DNA of 64,000 nucleotides from Siphonodentalium dalli (GCA_032622095.1 CP136064.1:109356004-109420003); one strand, 5' to 3'; counted from the stretch's first letter, positions 1-11,365 are shown. Numbers and translations: made by a program. Notes: a model not told the origin generated them from the sequence alone.

Positions 1-194
1 CTGAAATAAATTTATGCCACTTTGGCGAACATGGGAACCACGGTACAATTTATGCCATTTAGGCACACTTCAGAGTGAAATCAGGGCTTATATTTCGGCG
101 AAAATCCAAATCTAGATTCTCGTAAATATTCTCGCAAATTACCCTGGATTCTCGTGAAAAAGTATATATGGATTCTCGCTAAATCAGATGAAAT

Positions 195-2135
195 ATATGC
201 CTTGGAAATATAGCAAATCGTTTAATGCTTTAGAATTTTTGTTTTTCGGAGATTTATATATATGCTTAAAGACATATTATGGACTTGTTATGGACTTTTT
301 CAGGTGCGAGAAATTGATAAGTTAGTGCTCAGGGACTTTGCCAAATCACTGAAATTTTCCACAAAAATCTGCCACACCACTTCATAGAGAACATCGTCTG
401 AACTACTCCAAATTGTAAATATTTACATCTCGATTCGGGGCGCAACTATCGGCTATAATTAAACAAAAATGATTTCGCCATCGAGAGTCATTGCATTTAA
501 CTAATATATAAGAATGACGTTGTGTATCATCCATTTGGATTAATATTCGTAACGAATAACTACTTTGAGAAAGATTATTCTTAATTTCTATTTGATCACT
601 CTGCCCGGTGTCTGCCGGAGTGTTTCACATCACTTTAATCAAGGAAGACTGTTCAGAAAAACTGTATTTCAAGAAATCGTTTAATGCTTTAGAATTTTGG
701 TTTTCGGAGATTTATATATATGCTTAAAGACATATTATGGACTTGTTATGGACTTTTTCGGGTGCGAGAAATTGATAAGTTAGTGCTCAGGCACTTTGCC
801 AACCTGGGGAATTTTATCATTCTACTAACATCACTGAAAATTTCCCAAAAAATCTGCCACACCACTTCATAGAGAACATCGTCTGAACTACTCCAAATTG
901 TAAATATTTACATCTCGATTCGGGGCGCAACTATCGGCTATAATTAAACATAAATGATTTCGCCATCGAGAGTCATTGCATTTAACTAATATAAAAGAAT
1001 GACGTTGTGTATCATCCATTTGGATTAATATTCGTAACGAATAACTACTTTGAGAAAGATTATTCTTAATTTCTATTTGATCACTCTGCCCGGTGTCTGC
1101 CGGAGTGTTTCACATCACTTTAATCAAGGAAGACTGTTCAGAAAAACTGTATTTCAAGAAATCGTTTAATGCTTTAGAATTTTGGTTTTCGGAGATTTAT
1201 ATATATGCTTAAAGACATATTATGGACTTGTTATGGACTTTTTCGGGTGCGAGAAATTGATAAGTTAGTGCTCAGGCACTTTGCCAACCTGGGGAATGTT
1301 ATCATTCTACTAACATCACTGAAAATTTCCAAAATAATCTACCACCCCACTTCATAGAGAACATCGTCTGAACTACTCCAAATTGTAAATATTTACATCT
1401 CGATTCGGGGCGCAACTATCGGCTATAATTAAACAAAAATGATTTCGCCATCGAGAGTCATTGCATTTAACTAATATGTAAGAATGACGTTGTGTATCAT
1501 CCATTTGGATTAATATTCGTAACGAATAACTACTTTGAGAAAGATTATTCTTAATTTCTATTTGATCACTCTGCCCGGTGTCTGCCGGAGTGTTTCACAT
1601 CACTTTAATCAAGGAAGACTGTTCAGAAAAACTGTATTTCAAGAAATCGTTTAATGCTTTAGAATTTTGGTTTTCGGAGATTTATATATATATGCTTAAA
1701 GATATATTATGGACTTGTTATGGACTTTTTCGGGTGCGAGAAATTGATAAGTTAGTGCTCAGGCACTTTGCCAACCTGGGGAATGTTATCATTCTACTAA
1801 CATCACTGAAAATTTCCAAAATAATCTACCACACCACTTCATAGAGAACATCGTCTGAACTACTCCAAATTGTAAATATTTACATCTCGATTCGGGGCGC
1901 AACTATCGGCTATAATTAAACAAAAATGATTTCGCCATCGACTCGATGGCATCGAGAGTCATTGCATTTAACTAATATATAAGAATGACGTTGTGTATCA
2001 TCCATTTGGATTACTATTCGTAACAAATAACTACTTTGAGAAAGATTATTCTTAATTTCTATTTGATCACTCTGCCCGTTGTCTGCCGGAGTGTTTCACA
2101 TCACTTTAATCAAGGAAGACTGTTCAGAAAAACTG
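195..2135. repeat. satellite-like tandem array, ~486-bp unit
   Basis: About four head-to-tail copies. The marker GCGAGAAATTGATAAG recurs at about 306, 763, 1249 and 1736, giving spacings of 457, 486 and 487 bp. Copies are nearly identical. The first lacks about 30 bp, and the last has a short insertion near 1939 that duplicates local sequence. No coding potential is conserved between units; the short ORFs are in the repeat only. Bases 1-194 are AT-rich unique sequence with nothing recognised. Confidence 0.9.
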
Positions 2136-2213
2136 CATTTCAAGATCACCAAACAACTTTCCTTTTTAGGGCCACCACATCTTTCCAAAGATGTACTTCT
2201 TCCATTTTGCTAT

Positions 2214-2450
2214 CAAAGACCGAAAAATGTCGTTAAACTAGAGATCCAAATACCCACTAAGGGCCCCTATATCTTGAAATATTAAAGACCGAGAATGTCG
2301 TTAAACTATAAAGACCGAAAAATGTCGTTAAACTATAGAGATCCAAATACCCCCTATATCTTGAGATATTATAAAGACCGAAAAATGTCATTAAACTATT
2401 AAAGACCGAAAAATGTCGTTAAACTAGAGATCCAAACATCCCGATCCCCT
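2214..2450. repeat. short tandem array (AAAGACCGAAAAATGTCG)
   Basis: Five imperfect copies of a unit beginning AAAGACCGAAAAATGTCG are followed by variable tails (AGATCCAAATACCCC and related). They directly follow the 486-bp array. Unit length alternates between about 28 and 65 bp, as expected for a minisatellite with nested expansion. Confidence 0.75.
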
Positions 2451-2460
2451 ATTTTTTTTA

Positions 2461-3420
2461 GACAATTAAGAACGAAATATGTCGTTACACCATTAATACA
2501 TAATTTGTGTTTATGAAAGTCTGGCACCCATTAGCAGTTTGTTTTCAGTACATTTTAATATTCATTGGAACGTAAACAATTATTCGCTGACAGAAATCAT
2601 GTTAATATCGCCTTTCGTTACTGGTTTCCTCTACTCAAATATTTCTCACTGCTCAATACTTATAATTAAAAAAAATGTTCTGTGTTTTGTGTCACTTCTT
2701 AATAGCATTATGTATTCTGCTATTGGCAAGAAACAAAGTTGCAGTATACCTTAAAGGTACGGAAGGCCTTGGTGGATATCCTGTGAACATATTTCCACCT
2801 GTCAAAAACCGCTGCAAATGAAAATAATATTCAAATATAGACATACTTTGTTAATATACAAATGAGAAATATCTCATAAACAGTGTGTTATTGTCGTAAA
2901 TTTGACGATTGTTTGACAAAGCATAAAAAGTTACTTTCTTGGTGTTTCTTTATATTATGATGGTAACCATAAAGAGCGTTCTTTGTTGCTCAATTCCTTA
3001 TTTGGAAATAATAAAGAGCGTTTATACCATTTGTGTGTGATTAGCCAGTAGCATTGTGCTGCCTTCTATAACACAATCAGACTCTTGTTTAGGTAAAATT
3101 TAGTAGGTCTTTATGTGAGCATGATGTTTACGCGATAGTGATCGTATATTTGAACCAATATGTATGCCTTTTAATATTTTTCTGTTTACGGTGTTTGGAA
3201 CAAATATGAATATTTTCGACAACTAAGCCCCCTCGTCCCTTTAATATAATTAATATAACATCCCTCATCCAATAATCTCCAAATTGCATATCTAAGTTCA
3301 ATCCTAGTTACACGTCACGCCGCCCCTCATCATTTGCCAATTGTACACCCTTTCTTTGCTGCTGCTGCTGCAACTGTTCAATTTCTTTTAAAATTATTGA
3401 AAAAATGGCCCTCCCGCCCG
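2461..3420. other. intergenic, nothing recognised
   Basis: AT-rich sequence without a convincing ORF or terminal repeat. It has a short CTG run near 3357 and a box containing AATAAAGAGCGTT near 3009 that recurs near 34725 in the 30.8-36.5 kb element. Confidence 0.6.
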
Positions 3421-4203
3421 CCGACATTTACTTCTGATTTTGTTTTATCATCGGTCCGCACCAAAATTGAGCACACGTCCCTATATAATATACCTATTTA
3501 AACCGAGTATACACGGTGGTGTAATAGATCAACCGTTAATTTAACCGTTTAGGTAGCATATTTCCATGTATACGTTATCACGACAAATCCCTGCTGATCT
3601 GTTATTAATGAACCAAACACTTAACATGTCAACACACTCTGGTCCGCCAATGCTACAGTGTATAAACGTAACGGGGCAAATATGCACATTATATTGGCAG
3701 CTAACGAGAGCATTCATCATCGGCAATCTGCTCACCTCTTTTATCCGATACGATAGAAACTAAACGATTTGTTACTTCTAATTACCCGTACTTAATTACA
3801 CTACTTGCGTTGCCGACATTTACTTCTGATTTTGTTTTATCATCGGTCCGCACCAAAATTGAGCACACGTCCCTATATAATATACCTATTTAAACCGAGT
3901 ATACACGGTGGTGTAATAGATCAACCGTTAATTTAACCGTTTAGGTAGCATATTTCCACGTATACGGTATCACGACAAATCCCTGCTGATCTGTTATTAA
4001 TGAACCAAACACTTAACATGTCAACACACTCTGGTCCGCCAATGCTACAGTGTATAAACGTAACGGGGCAAATATGCACATTATATTGGCAGCTAACGAG
4101 AGCATTCATCATCGGCAATCTGCTCACCTCTTTTATCCGATACGATAGAAACTAAACGATTTGTTACTTCTAATTACCCGTACTTAATTACACTACTTGC
4201 GTG
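3421..4203. repeat. 392-bp recent tandem duplication
   Basis: The segment from CCGACATTTACTTCTG at 3421 is repeated from 3813 in the same orientation. Only a few substitutions are visible, for example CATGTATACGTTATC against CACGTATACGGTATC. Mirror ORFs in both copies (64 and 65 codons) read on both strands and are not convincing genes. Confidence 0.9.
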
Positions 4204-4570
4204 TTAATAAAGTACGACCCCATTACCACTAAATGTGAAACATGGGATTTAGAACATTAATATTCACTCTTACATATTTCCACATTCAAGGTGTAATCGT
4301 ATGTCAGTTGTAACGTTGTGAAACTGCAACCGAACTGAATTATTCTATGCTAAATAGTTCATGGCTGACCTGATGCATGCATCTTAGTTTTCTTGTAACT
4401 TATTACCGCCACGAAGTGGGTGGACACTAGTGTACATCTTTGTATAGACTCATGGTCGTATGGAGGAATGTATTCTTGTTTCGTACTAGAGTATAAATCG
4501 TACCGATAATTACGATAGTACGACAAAGATTAGCACATGTGTTTACGTCACCGGTGTAATTGTGGGGACA
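4204..4570. other. intergenic, nothing recognised
   Basis: No ORF, hairpin or repeat boundary is visible here. Confidence 0.5.
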
Positions 4571-5330
4571 TGTTTCTATTATGAAGATTTGCTATCCCGA
4601 AGGTCCGCTATTCCGAAGGTTCTCTATTCCGAAGGTTTTTGTTATTTTTAGGTTAATTCTATATTCTAAAGTATTGAGACTAATTTGAGAGGGTTCATTT
4701 TCACAAAGATTCTTTTTATGGAGTGTGCGCTCACATCCGAACTGATCCTGCGCGCACACCGATACAGATACAGGAGGAAATAACTTAACTTAGAACATTA
4801 AATGTGATTTTGTTTTGTTTTCGCGGGTTTTCTTGAGATTGAATGTCATTACGTGGGCCCATACCGTTGAATTCTTGGCATATAATATGAATGTTGTGGT
4901 ATATATGGATCCTCCCGCATTGGGACATGACACAGGTACATTTGACTTAAGTGATGTTCTGTGTGCATGGGCTCCAATTTGGAGTTCAATATTTTAAGGG
5001 CCAAGTTTAGAATTTTATGGGTCCATAGCTTTGAACTCTGGGCATATAATATGAATATTGGGGGCATGTCTCTATTCCGAAGGTTCACTATCCCGAAGGT
5101 CAACTATTCCGAAATTTCTCTGAATGTTCGCTATTCCGAAGGTTCACCAATCCGAAGGTTCGTTATTCCGAAGGTTCTGTGTTCCGAAGATTTTTGTTAT
5201 TTTAAGGTTAATTCTATATTCTAAAGTATTGAGAGGGTTCATTATCACGAAGATTCTTTTTATGAAGGAAATAACTTATAACATTAAATGTGATTTTGTT
5301 TTGTTTTCGCGGGTTTTCTTGAGTTTAATG
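4571..5330. repeat. duplicated block with CTATTCCGAAGGTTC minisatellite
   Basis: Two arrays of a 15-bp unit, CTATTCCGAAGGTTC, lie at about 4593-4641 and 5069-5190. Each is followed by the same flank (GGTTAATTCTATATTCTAAAG, slightly varied) and then a shared segment up to about 4830 and 5330. The layout, a minisatellite inside a larger dispersed unit, suggests a non-autonomous mobile element. I could not define its ends. Confidence 0.7.
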
Positions 5331-5802
5331 TCATTACGTGTGACCTTATTTCTCATTACATATTCACGCCAAGCCGCCCACACAATTGCTATGTTTCGAT
5401 GCGATTTAATGTGATTACGTGTGACCTAATAGCTCAATAATCTGAGGCAAGAGTACGCCTGCTAAAGGCGAATTATAACAGTTGGGGCTATAACGCTCAA
5501 TGAATACTGGAGGCTATAACAAACTGCGCAGCAGAATATCGCTGAATGGACGAGTATGAGATGAGCCTAACTGCAATTGTGACTTTGTTTAAAGGCCCAC
5601 TTAACTTTCGAGTCATTCATTTTTTATAGTATATACGGTTTTAATAACAATTTATGCCATAAAATTTGAATAAAATACTATAATTCATCACCATTTGAAA
5701 CGCAGGATACTTCTATCTCCTAGTTTGAAACACCTTTAAAATACAGCGTCGTATATCTAGCAATTAGCAACCAACATGTCCTCCTCGGCTTTTCATAGAT
5801 TT
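5331..5802. other. intergenic; one end of a TTAA-type MITE
   Basis: TTTAAAGGCCCACTTAA at about 5588 matches the left terminus of the MITE at 20960-21399, so a truncated relative starts here. Nothing else is recognised. Confidence 0.45.
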
Positions 5803-6366
5803 CAACGTAATTTGATACTTATGGGTGTTTATGTCCGGGAAGTGTTTTGGACGGGTCAAATCGTGACCCCGACTTTACCTTGACCTTTAAAACTGTCAAT
5901 GCAAGGTCAATTTGGGTAAAACGGACACATTTCGGCGAAATTTGATACCTAGGGATACTTTTGTCCGGGGAAAGTTTTGAAGTTTGAAGTTTTGAACGGC
6001 CTGACCTTGACCTTCAATGTGGTCAATCAAAGGTCAAATCGGACAAAACGGATGGATTTCGACGAAATTTGATACCTATGGGTACTTTTGTCGGTGGAGT
6101 GTTTTGGACGGGTCAAATCATGACTCCGACCTTACCTTGACCTTCAAAATTGTTCATTAAAGGTCAAGTGGGGTAAAACGGACGGATTTCGACGAAATTT
6201 GATACCTATGGGTACTTTTCTCCGGGTGGGGGTGTTTTGGACTGGTCAAATCATGACCCTGACCTGACCTTGACTTTCGAAATAGTCAATTGAAGGTCAA
6301 ATCGCGCCTTTCACCGGAAATCAGATGGGAAACAGCCCGGGCGAAGTCGGGCCCATCAGCTTGTGT
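5803..6366. mobile_element. Helitron-like non-autonomous repeat with GGTCAA-rich 129-bp units
   Basis: Four degenerate tandem units of about 129 bp carry the marker GACGAAATTTGATACCTA near 5803, 5934, 6061 and 6191. Each unit contains several TGACC/GGTCA words. The block ends in a short hairpin, GCCCGGGCGAAGTCGGGC, followed by CATCAGCTT. The same units and terminal hairpin occur at 38910-39396, where the end is more complete. A 3' hairpin close to a CTAG-like end is typical of Helitrons; the assignment is inference. Confidence 0.5.
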
Positions 6367-7151
6367 AATAAAGAAGACAGTTTGAAGAAAGTAACGTATG
6401 ACACGAGAAACGGGAAAACTTGAAATATGGAAGTATGCAAATTTCCCGCATCAAATTTGAAAGCTAGTTTATAGAATAATTGTATTATAATTTATATTTA
6501 TGGCTAATAATATGATATTGGTGGCGTTACCATTTCTGACTATGGTTTTCTTGTTCGTTAATGCTCAGGGGCGTGACTAGGGTTTTTGTTGCGGGTATAT
6601 ACTTTGAAATTCCTAAATGAAACCCCCACCTTGAACCTTGCAAATTTGGGGTTGCAAATTTGGTGCCTCAAACTTTCCAACTATTGGAAATAGGACACTG
6701 ATGGCGTTTTCAGACAAAATTTTTGACCAAAAATATAAAGATATGCTACATTTCGTAAAAAAAAAAAATCCCACTAACGTTGTGCCAGGCATGAAGTTTC
6801 CAACTGTTTTACGCCCCCATCATGTCGCCACGCCCCGGTCGTTCTCCATTACAGATGTGACAATTATTTCGGATTGACTATTGCACAGATTAGCTCGGAC
6901 ATCCGATTTGGTGTTGCCACATACTATACTACAACTGACTACAACAGAAGATCAAACGTTTCTGCTATCGCCTTCATGTCAATTTATAACAATGTATACG
7001 GGGGCTACCTAAGTTGAAATAACTTGGTCCCGATCCATTTTATATACGAATAAAATATGTTTAAAGTAAAGTAATATAAATCGATGGAAGGCGTTCCATA
7101 TCTGTTGTTGTTTGCAGAGGGCCCTATGTCTCAAACTGTATGAACGCAGCG
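6367..7151. other. intergenic with a degraded dispersed repeat (6636-6850)
   Basis: The words AGGCATGAAGTTTCCAACTG and, further on, CGCCACGCCCCG belong to a dispersed family also seen near 30170-30480 and 51740-51860. The ORF at 6638-6877 runs through this repeat and is not a gene. Confidence 0.5.
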
Positions 7152-7176
7152 CCCCCCCCCCCCCCCCCGTAAGACC

Positions 7177-7311
7177 ATGAAGAATATTGGGGATATGGCG
7201 TTCAGAGTGAGCGCACCAGCAGTCTGGAACTCTCTCCCGTACAGTGTACGAACCAAATCAACCCTCGATGGGTTCAAAACAGGCCTCAAGACCTACCTGT
7301 ACCACACATAA
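7177..7311 (+). pseudogene. LINE ORF2 C-terminal fragment
   Basis: A 44-residue open frame ends in TAA at 7309. It contains VSAPAVWNSLPYSVR followed by TLDGFKTGLKTYLY. This matches the well-known pattern near the C terminus of the reverse-transcriptase ORF of Jockey/CR1-type LINEs (a W-N-S-L-P core, then F-K-x-x-L-K). The frame is cut off upstream, where a run of 17 C (7152-7168) begins, so only the last part of a 5'-truncated element remains. It is on the same strand as, but distinct in sequence from, the large LINE at 54.4 kb. Confidence 0.7.
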
Positions 7312-8093
7312 GATCACGAAAACCAAATGACAGTTTGTTTTGAATGTATTTTGTATATTCATATATATGTATTCAATGTAGGCATTCAATAAGTGTAATT
7401 ATTATCTTTATTACCCCGTAGAACACCATGCACCAGAGAGCTGATACTATTATCAATGTAGGCGAAGCTTCGGTATTTTCAGACTATGGAATTCCAGTAA
7501 AAAGTATAGTGGTGTCATTACTGTATAGTCGATGGAAATGTATAATATGCGCACTATTTTCTATCATTTATTTGTTAGATTATTAACACTGATAGGGTCG
7601 TTTGTGGTTACCCCTGCATGCGCCTTTTATAACTCTGAATAGGACAAGGATATATAGTAAGGCTCGCATAGAGTTAACTAGTCATCTACGCCCAGCCATA
7701 TCGAGGGTGTATACATCGACATTCTCCCTCACCATGGAATGGCATATTTGGCCGCCCAGAGGCAGCCTCGCGGTTCAGATGACAGCAATGACCACTCCAT
7801 TGACCCTCAGTCCTACTAATCACCATCAATTGTTCTCTGCAACACTCGACACTGACGTCATCACCAACGCGCGGTACCACCGACCATTTCACATCGTTGT
7901 GTGAGCCGCCAGCTGAATCAGAACCTTCTGAATGAAGTAGCCTTCCACCAGAGGTATGGACTCAATTTCTTGCGACGGCAATAAACCTTCTACCGATGGG
8001 GAATGTGCCAATATGGTCCATCAAGAGTCAGTGGCAGTTCGAATTCATACCGATGTAACACACACGCCCTATCCGGAACCACCAGACGCTCTA
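7312..8093. other. intergenic; unassigned moderately GC-rich stretch 7600-8090
   Basis: Bases 7600-8090 are richer in GC than their surroundings and open in short stretches on both strands (7602-7904 plus, 7686-7892 minus), with stops in every frame over the whole length. It may be decayed coding or transposon sequence; no family is recognised. Confidence 0.3.
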
Positions 8094-8458
8094 TTAACCC
8101 TTTACCCAACAGAACGCCCAGAAACGCCCTAACAGCCTAAATTATCTTCGGTCTGTCTCAATAAAACCATGGAAATATGGGTATCATTGGAACCGGCTCA
8201 TTGAGCACATTGTGATAGTTACAGTTATGCCATGTGCCAATCCATTCTCTTATATATGCGAGTCGACCATAGGTCGCCTCGCATATATAAGAGAATGCAT
8301 TGGCCTAAAAAAAACTTTTTTTTAACACTTTTTACCATTTTTTCTTTAATATGTGTTAAGCCAATGCATTCTCTTATATATGCGAGGCGACCTATGGTCG
8401 ACTCGCATATATAAGAGAATGCATTGGCACAGGGCCGTTCTGTTGGGTAAAGGGTTAA
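8094..8458. mobile_element. TTAA-flanked MITE with two internal palindromes
   Basis: TTAA sits at both ends (8094-8097 and 8455-8458), inside a 23-bp perfect terminal inverted repeat starting TTAACCCTTTACCCAACAGA. TTAA targets with CCCTTT-type ends are characteristic of piggyBac-like MITEs. The interior holds two near-perfect palindromes of about 70 bp (8232-8304 and 8353-8427), each built around TATATGCGAGGCGACC. They are near copies of one another, so the element can fold at two levels. Confidence 0.8.
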
Positions 8459-8631
8459 GAAACTACTCACCCCTGTTGCAGTAAAGGACGATGGCGGATA
8501 TCCAGTAAGTTATACACACCTACATGTATGATTCGCCGCCGATCCCGGTATGGAAACGGCTTGGAACGACAACAATATGACACAGAAGATACTAGCTATG
8601 GACGTGATCCATAACCTATAATAATTGCACT

Positions 8632-9015
8632 ATGAAATTATATAGCACCTTGAAGTCTCTTGACAATATGAATCCCCATTTTAACACATTGTCCACGAAG
8701 CTTCAAGCACGTCGGCAGCCAAATGGCGTTTCGCCTGATTCAACCGCAAACAAACAAATATATTCTGTCAATTTCAACACAACCATTTTCTCAAAAATCA
8801 TTAACCAAACGACTACTTTGAAATCACACAAACTATACGATATTTGCCCAACCTGGGTAAAAAAAATCTATGAACAACCTAAGAACCTATATAAGCACAA
8901 TTATGTAATACGTTATGTTTCGTTGATAAAGGCCACGAAGGGTGAACGATTCAGATGGCCATGGTATATTCAATTATCTTTTATAGACAATCTTATCGAT
9001 AACACATATTGGTAA
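8632..9015 (+). other. unrecognised 127-codon ORF
   Basis: ATG-initiated and open for 127 codons in AT-rich DNA, which is longer than most chance ORFs here. The product would be basic and rich in Asn, Lys, Ile and Tyr, with no signal peptide, membrane segment or known motif that I can see. It lies antisense to the SLCO gene. About 130 bp downstream (9147-9172) is a TCTTATC-type simple tail like those that end LINE copies, so it could be a mobile-element remnant. It may equally be chance. Confidence 0.2.
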
Positions 9016-9646
9016 TACTGTATATTTATAATTATTATAGACATGCCATGTTCACAATACTTCACATGCAATTATTTATTAATTATTGTCTTATTATGCA
9101 ATGTATTCTTAGCATACTGCCTTTATTGGTGTTCATGCAAATAATTCTTATCTTATCTATTATTATCTTATCATATTGGCTGTGAATGTGTCAGTGTGTG
9201 CGTGTAGTGGAGAGGTACTCTTTAACACTCACAACAAAAGACCAATCAGTTCTCAAATCACATTGCAATGCTCTACCTTTTCTGCAGGAATGAGAAGTAA
9301 TTTCTAATTGGTCTAATGTTCTGCATTATATGTAATTCAAAGTAAGGTATTACATGTACTTCACAAAAAATCTTACAATGGTTACAACGAATAATTAAAA
9401 GATTCTATCCCAAAAAGATAGCACCCATTCCACTCGGACCAGAAAGGCGATTTATTTCAAAGATGTATTTAAAAATATTTGCTTTGTTCTTATCACCATC
9501 GGCAACAATAGTGTTGGAGTATTTTAGCAACACAAGGCAGCCAGTTTAATTAAGACAGTGTACATATGAGATGTTTTACCGTTACCAATTATCTGTGTAG
9601 TTGTTTCTGCAAATTTCGATGCAGGTTATCGGTTGTGGAGTTTTAC
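9016..9646. other. presumed SLCO intron 3 (3' side not found)
   Basis: On the minus strand this follows the donor GTAAAA at 9646-9641. A LINE-like simple tail built from TCTTATC lies at 9147-9172. One minus-strand frame between about 9420 and 9545 is open for roughly 45 codons but has no transporter-like motif. The next transporter exon was not identified. Confidence 0.4.
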
Positions 9647-9841
9647 CTTTGAACAGGTGGCCAATTCTTTTGATTCCACTGCGATTTGACTGTCGCCGCT
9701 GTGCCTTGTGTTGTTTGCTTTTCATCCGCCGAGGAAAGCAGAATAGAGGCACGGATGCTATAACAGAGGCTCCACCGAATGTCAGAAACCCAAGCCACCA
9801 GGCTCCTATCCACCGAGGATCGCGAGTGGACATGTTGGTCT
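9647..9841 (-). CDS. SLCO/OATP-type organic anion transporter, coding exon 3
   Basis: 195 bp, 65 codons, phase 1 at both ends. The minus-strand acceptor TTTTTAG ends at 9842 and the donor GTAAAA starts at 9646. The exon opens with ETNMSTRDPRWIGAWWLGF. The D-P-R-W-(V/I)-G-A-W-W-x-G-F block before TM6 is the OATP (SLCO) family signature. A hydrophobic helix (TM6, about residues 14-36 of the exon) follows, then FPRRMKSKQHK, the basic start of the large cytoplasmic loop. These transporters are plasma-membrane carriers, with 12 membrane spans, for bulky organic anions such as hormone conjugates and eicosanoids. The frame stays open past the donor to a stop at about 9583, so read-through without splicing would add about 20 residues that do not look like the family. 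Exon ends are inferred from matching phases and splice sites. Confidence 0.88.
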
Positions 9842-9874
9842 CTAAAAATATAAATTAAGTCAAGTATACCTTTT

Positions 9875-10011
9875 TTAACCCTTTCAGTGCCAAGTCCGTT
9901 TTTGTATCAAACCATATTTCCTTGATCATTTTTTCAAATTTATTGATTATAATAATGTGATACATTGATGGAAAGAGCTCTTAGAGCTCTTTCCATCAAT
10001 GAAAGGGTTAA
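9875..10011. mobile_element. 137-bp TTAA MITE
   Basis: TTAACCCTTTCAGTG at the left and CAATGAAAGGGTTAA at the right are inverted, with TTAA at both ends. The right half contains the palindrome TTGATGGAAAGAGCTC and its mirror. It resembles piggyBac-type MITEs. It sits only 34 bp upstream (in transcript sense) of SLCO exon 3, so it lies within the branch-point zone of intron 2. Confidence 0.75.
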
Positions 10012-10075
10012 AGCTTTAGGGTTGTAATTCCATTTGGGAAATGTTATGATAATAAGTTACGCCCGGTTGTTGATC

Positions 10076-10500
10076 TTAAAGGTACTCAATCCGATTAAAC
10101 ACCCCTAAACTACTATTCCATTGGCTTTGAGCGTAAAACATATTTGATTCGAGTCGAGGAACCTACCCATTAAAGCTCAGATTGATCCGATATCGATTTT
10201 TGAAGTTTGTTATTTCAATTGTTTGTGACACAGAAGCACGCCGTCAAAAGGATGGTCTCGGTCAAAATAACTCTAATTTTCGTGAATACTCAAGTGATAA
10301 TACGGCCATATTTTGTTGAACAAAATGTTGATAAATAACACGTTTGGAAACGTGATACCATAGTTGACAGTGGTTAGCATTATTTTGTTGCAATTAATCG
10401 ATTCTGGTAACTAAAGCGTATTTTGAAGATATGTTGTTGTTGTTGTTGTTGTTGTAACTTGATGATATGGGGACCCTCTGATCGGATTGAGTACCTTTAA
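10076..10500. mobile_element. MITE, AGGTACTCAATCCGAT family (copy 1)
   Basis: A perfect 20-bp terminal inverted repeat, TTAAAGGTACTCAATCCGAT, opens and closes the element, with TTAA outermost on both sides. A (GTT)n run lies near the right end. Relatives are at 14689-14989 (left end missing), 50355-50715 and 58170-58646. There is no coding capacity. Confidence 0.85.
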
Positions 10501-10836
10501 TTATGTGCTACTACTGATAATAAGGAATATCTAATAGTAGTCGCATAATGCACTATACTACTGATAAGAATAACGAATAGCCAATAGTAGTCGCATAAAT
10601 GAACTACTATACTGATAAGAATTACGAACAGCTATATAGTCGTCATCAATTTTTCGACGGTCCAGAAACCTTTTCGCAGAATTGAAGACTAAACCAGTCC
10701 GTTTGTGAGAAAATATATAGTGCCTTTCAAACTCCTTGTCACTCACAGCAATGCGATATGGTTCTGTTTGGATTCATTACTTTGTACTTAATTATGTTGT
10801 TATCAGGTCATAGTTAGAGTATATATTTAGGAGATA

Positions 10837-10968
10837 AACGTACCCTGTTGAGTTGTACATTCTGGGATTCGGGCATGAAAACAGTTTGTGAACGAGCCGG
10901 CTTGCCAGCGAGTTCACAAACTGATTTCATGCTCGAATCCCAGAATGTACAACTCAACGGGGTACGTT
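10837..10968. repeat. 132-bp near-perfect palindrome
   Basis: The arms run from AACGTACCC(T/C)GTTGAG to a GC-rich centre (GAGCCGGCTTGCCAGCGAG) and back, with only a few mismatches. RNA from either strand would form one long hairpin. It lies inside the insertion at 10827-11454. Confidence 0.85.
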
Positions 10969-11156
10969 ATATATCCCCATTGTAATTCAATCTAGCAAGG
11001 AATTTGCAAAATAAAACTGTATAAAAAGTATCATTTAGTCATTTTCATGACACGAATCGAGAATTTCATTTTGCCGTTGGCACCGTGCACAAATCGTTGG
11101 GTTTGTTTATTGCGTTACTCGGAACACTGCTCCGTAACAATTGCCTGTGGGCGGGT

Positions 11157-11365
11157 TGGCTCGTTTCGCTACTCCGTTCTGCGCCGATGAAATTTTACCG
11201 TGCAACATTCAGATTTGATGCACCCTGAATCGGCCGATGAACGGTATCTATAGACAACAACGCGCGGGTGTGCTCGTTTCGCTACTCGTTCTGCGCCGAT
11301 AAATTTTACCGTGCTACATTCAGATTTGGTGCACGCTGTTCAAAGCGGCCGATGTCGATGAATCG
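11157..11365. repeat. two-copy tandem repeat (~110 bp)
   Basis: GCTCGTTTCGCTACT(C)CGTTCTG, AAATTTTACCGTGC and CGGCCGATG recur in the same order at 11157 and 11271. No function is recognised. Confidence 0.7.

Noticed and set aside
3541-4127. Two nearly identical 64-codon minus-strand ORFs
   Set aside because: They are copies within the 392-bp tandem duplication, open on both strands, with no protein motif.
7602-7904. 100-codon plus ORF with 68-codon minus ORF opposite
   Set aside because: Composition-driven openness on both strands; no recognised motif.
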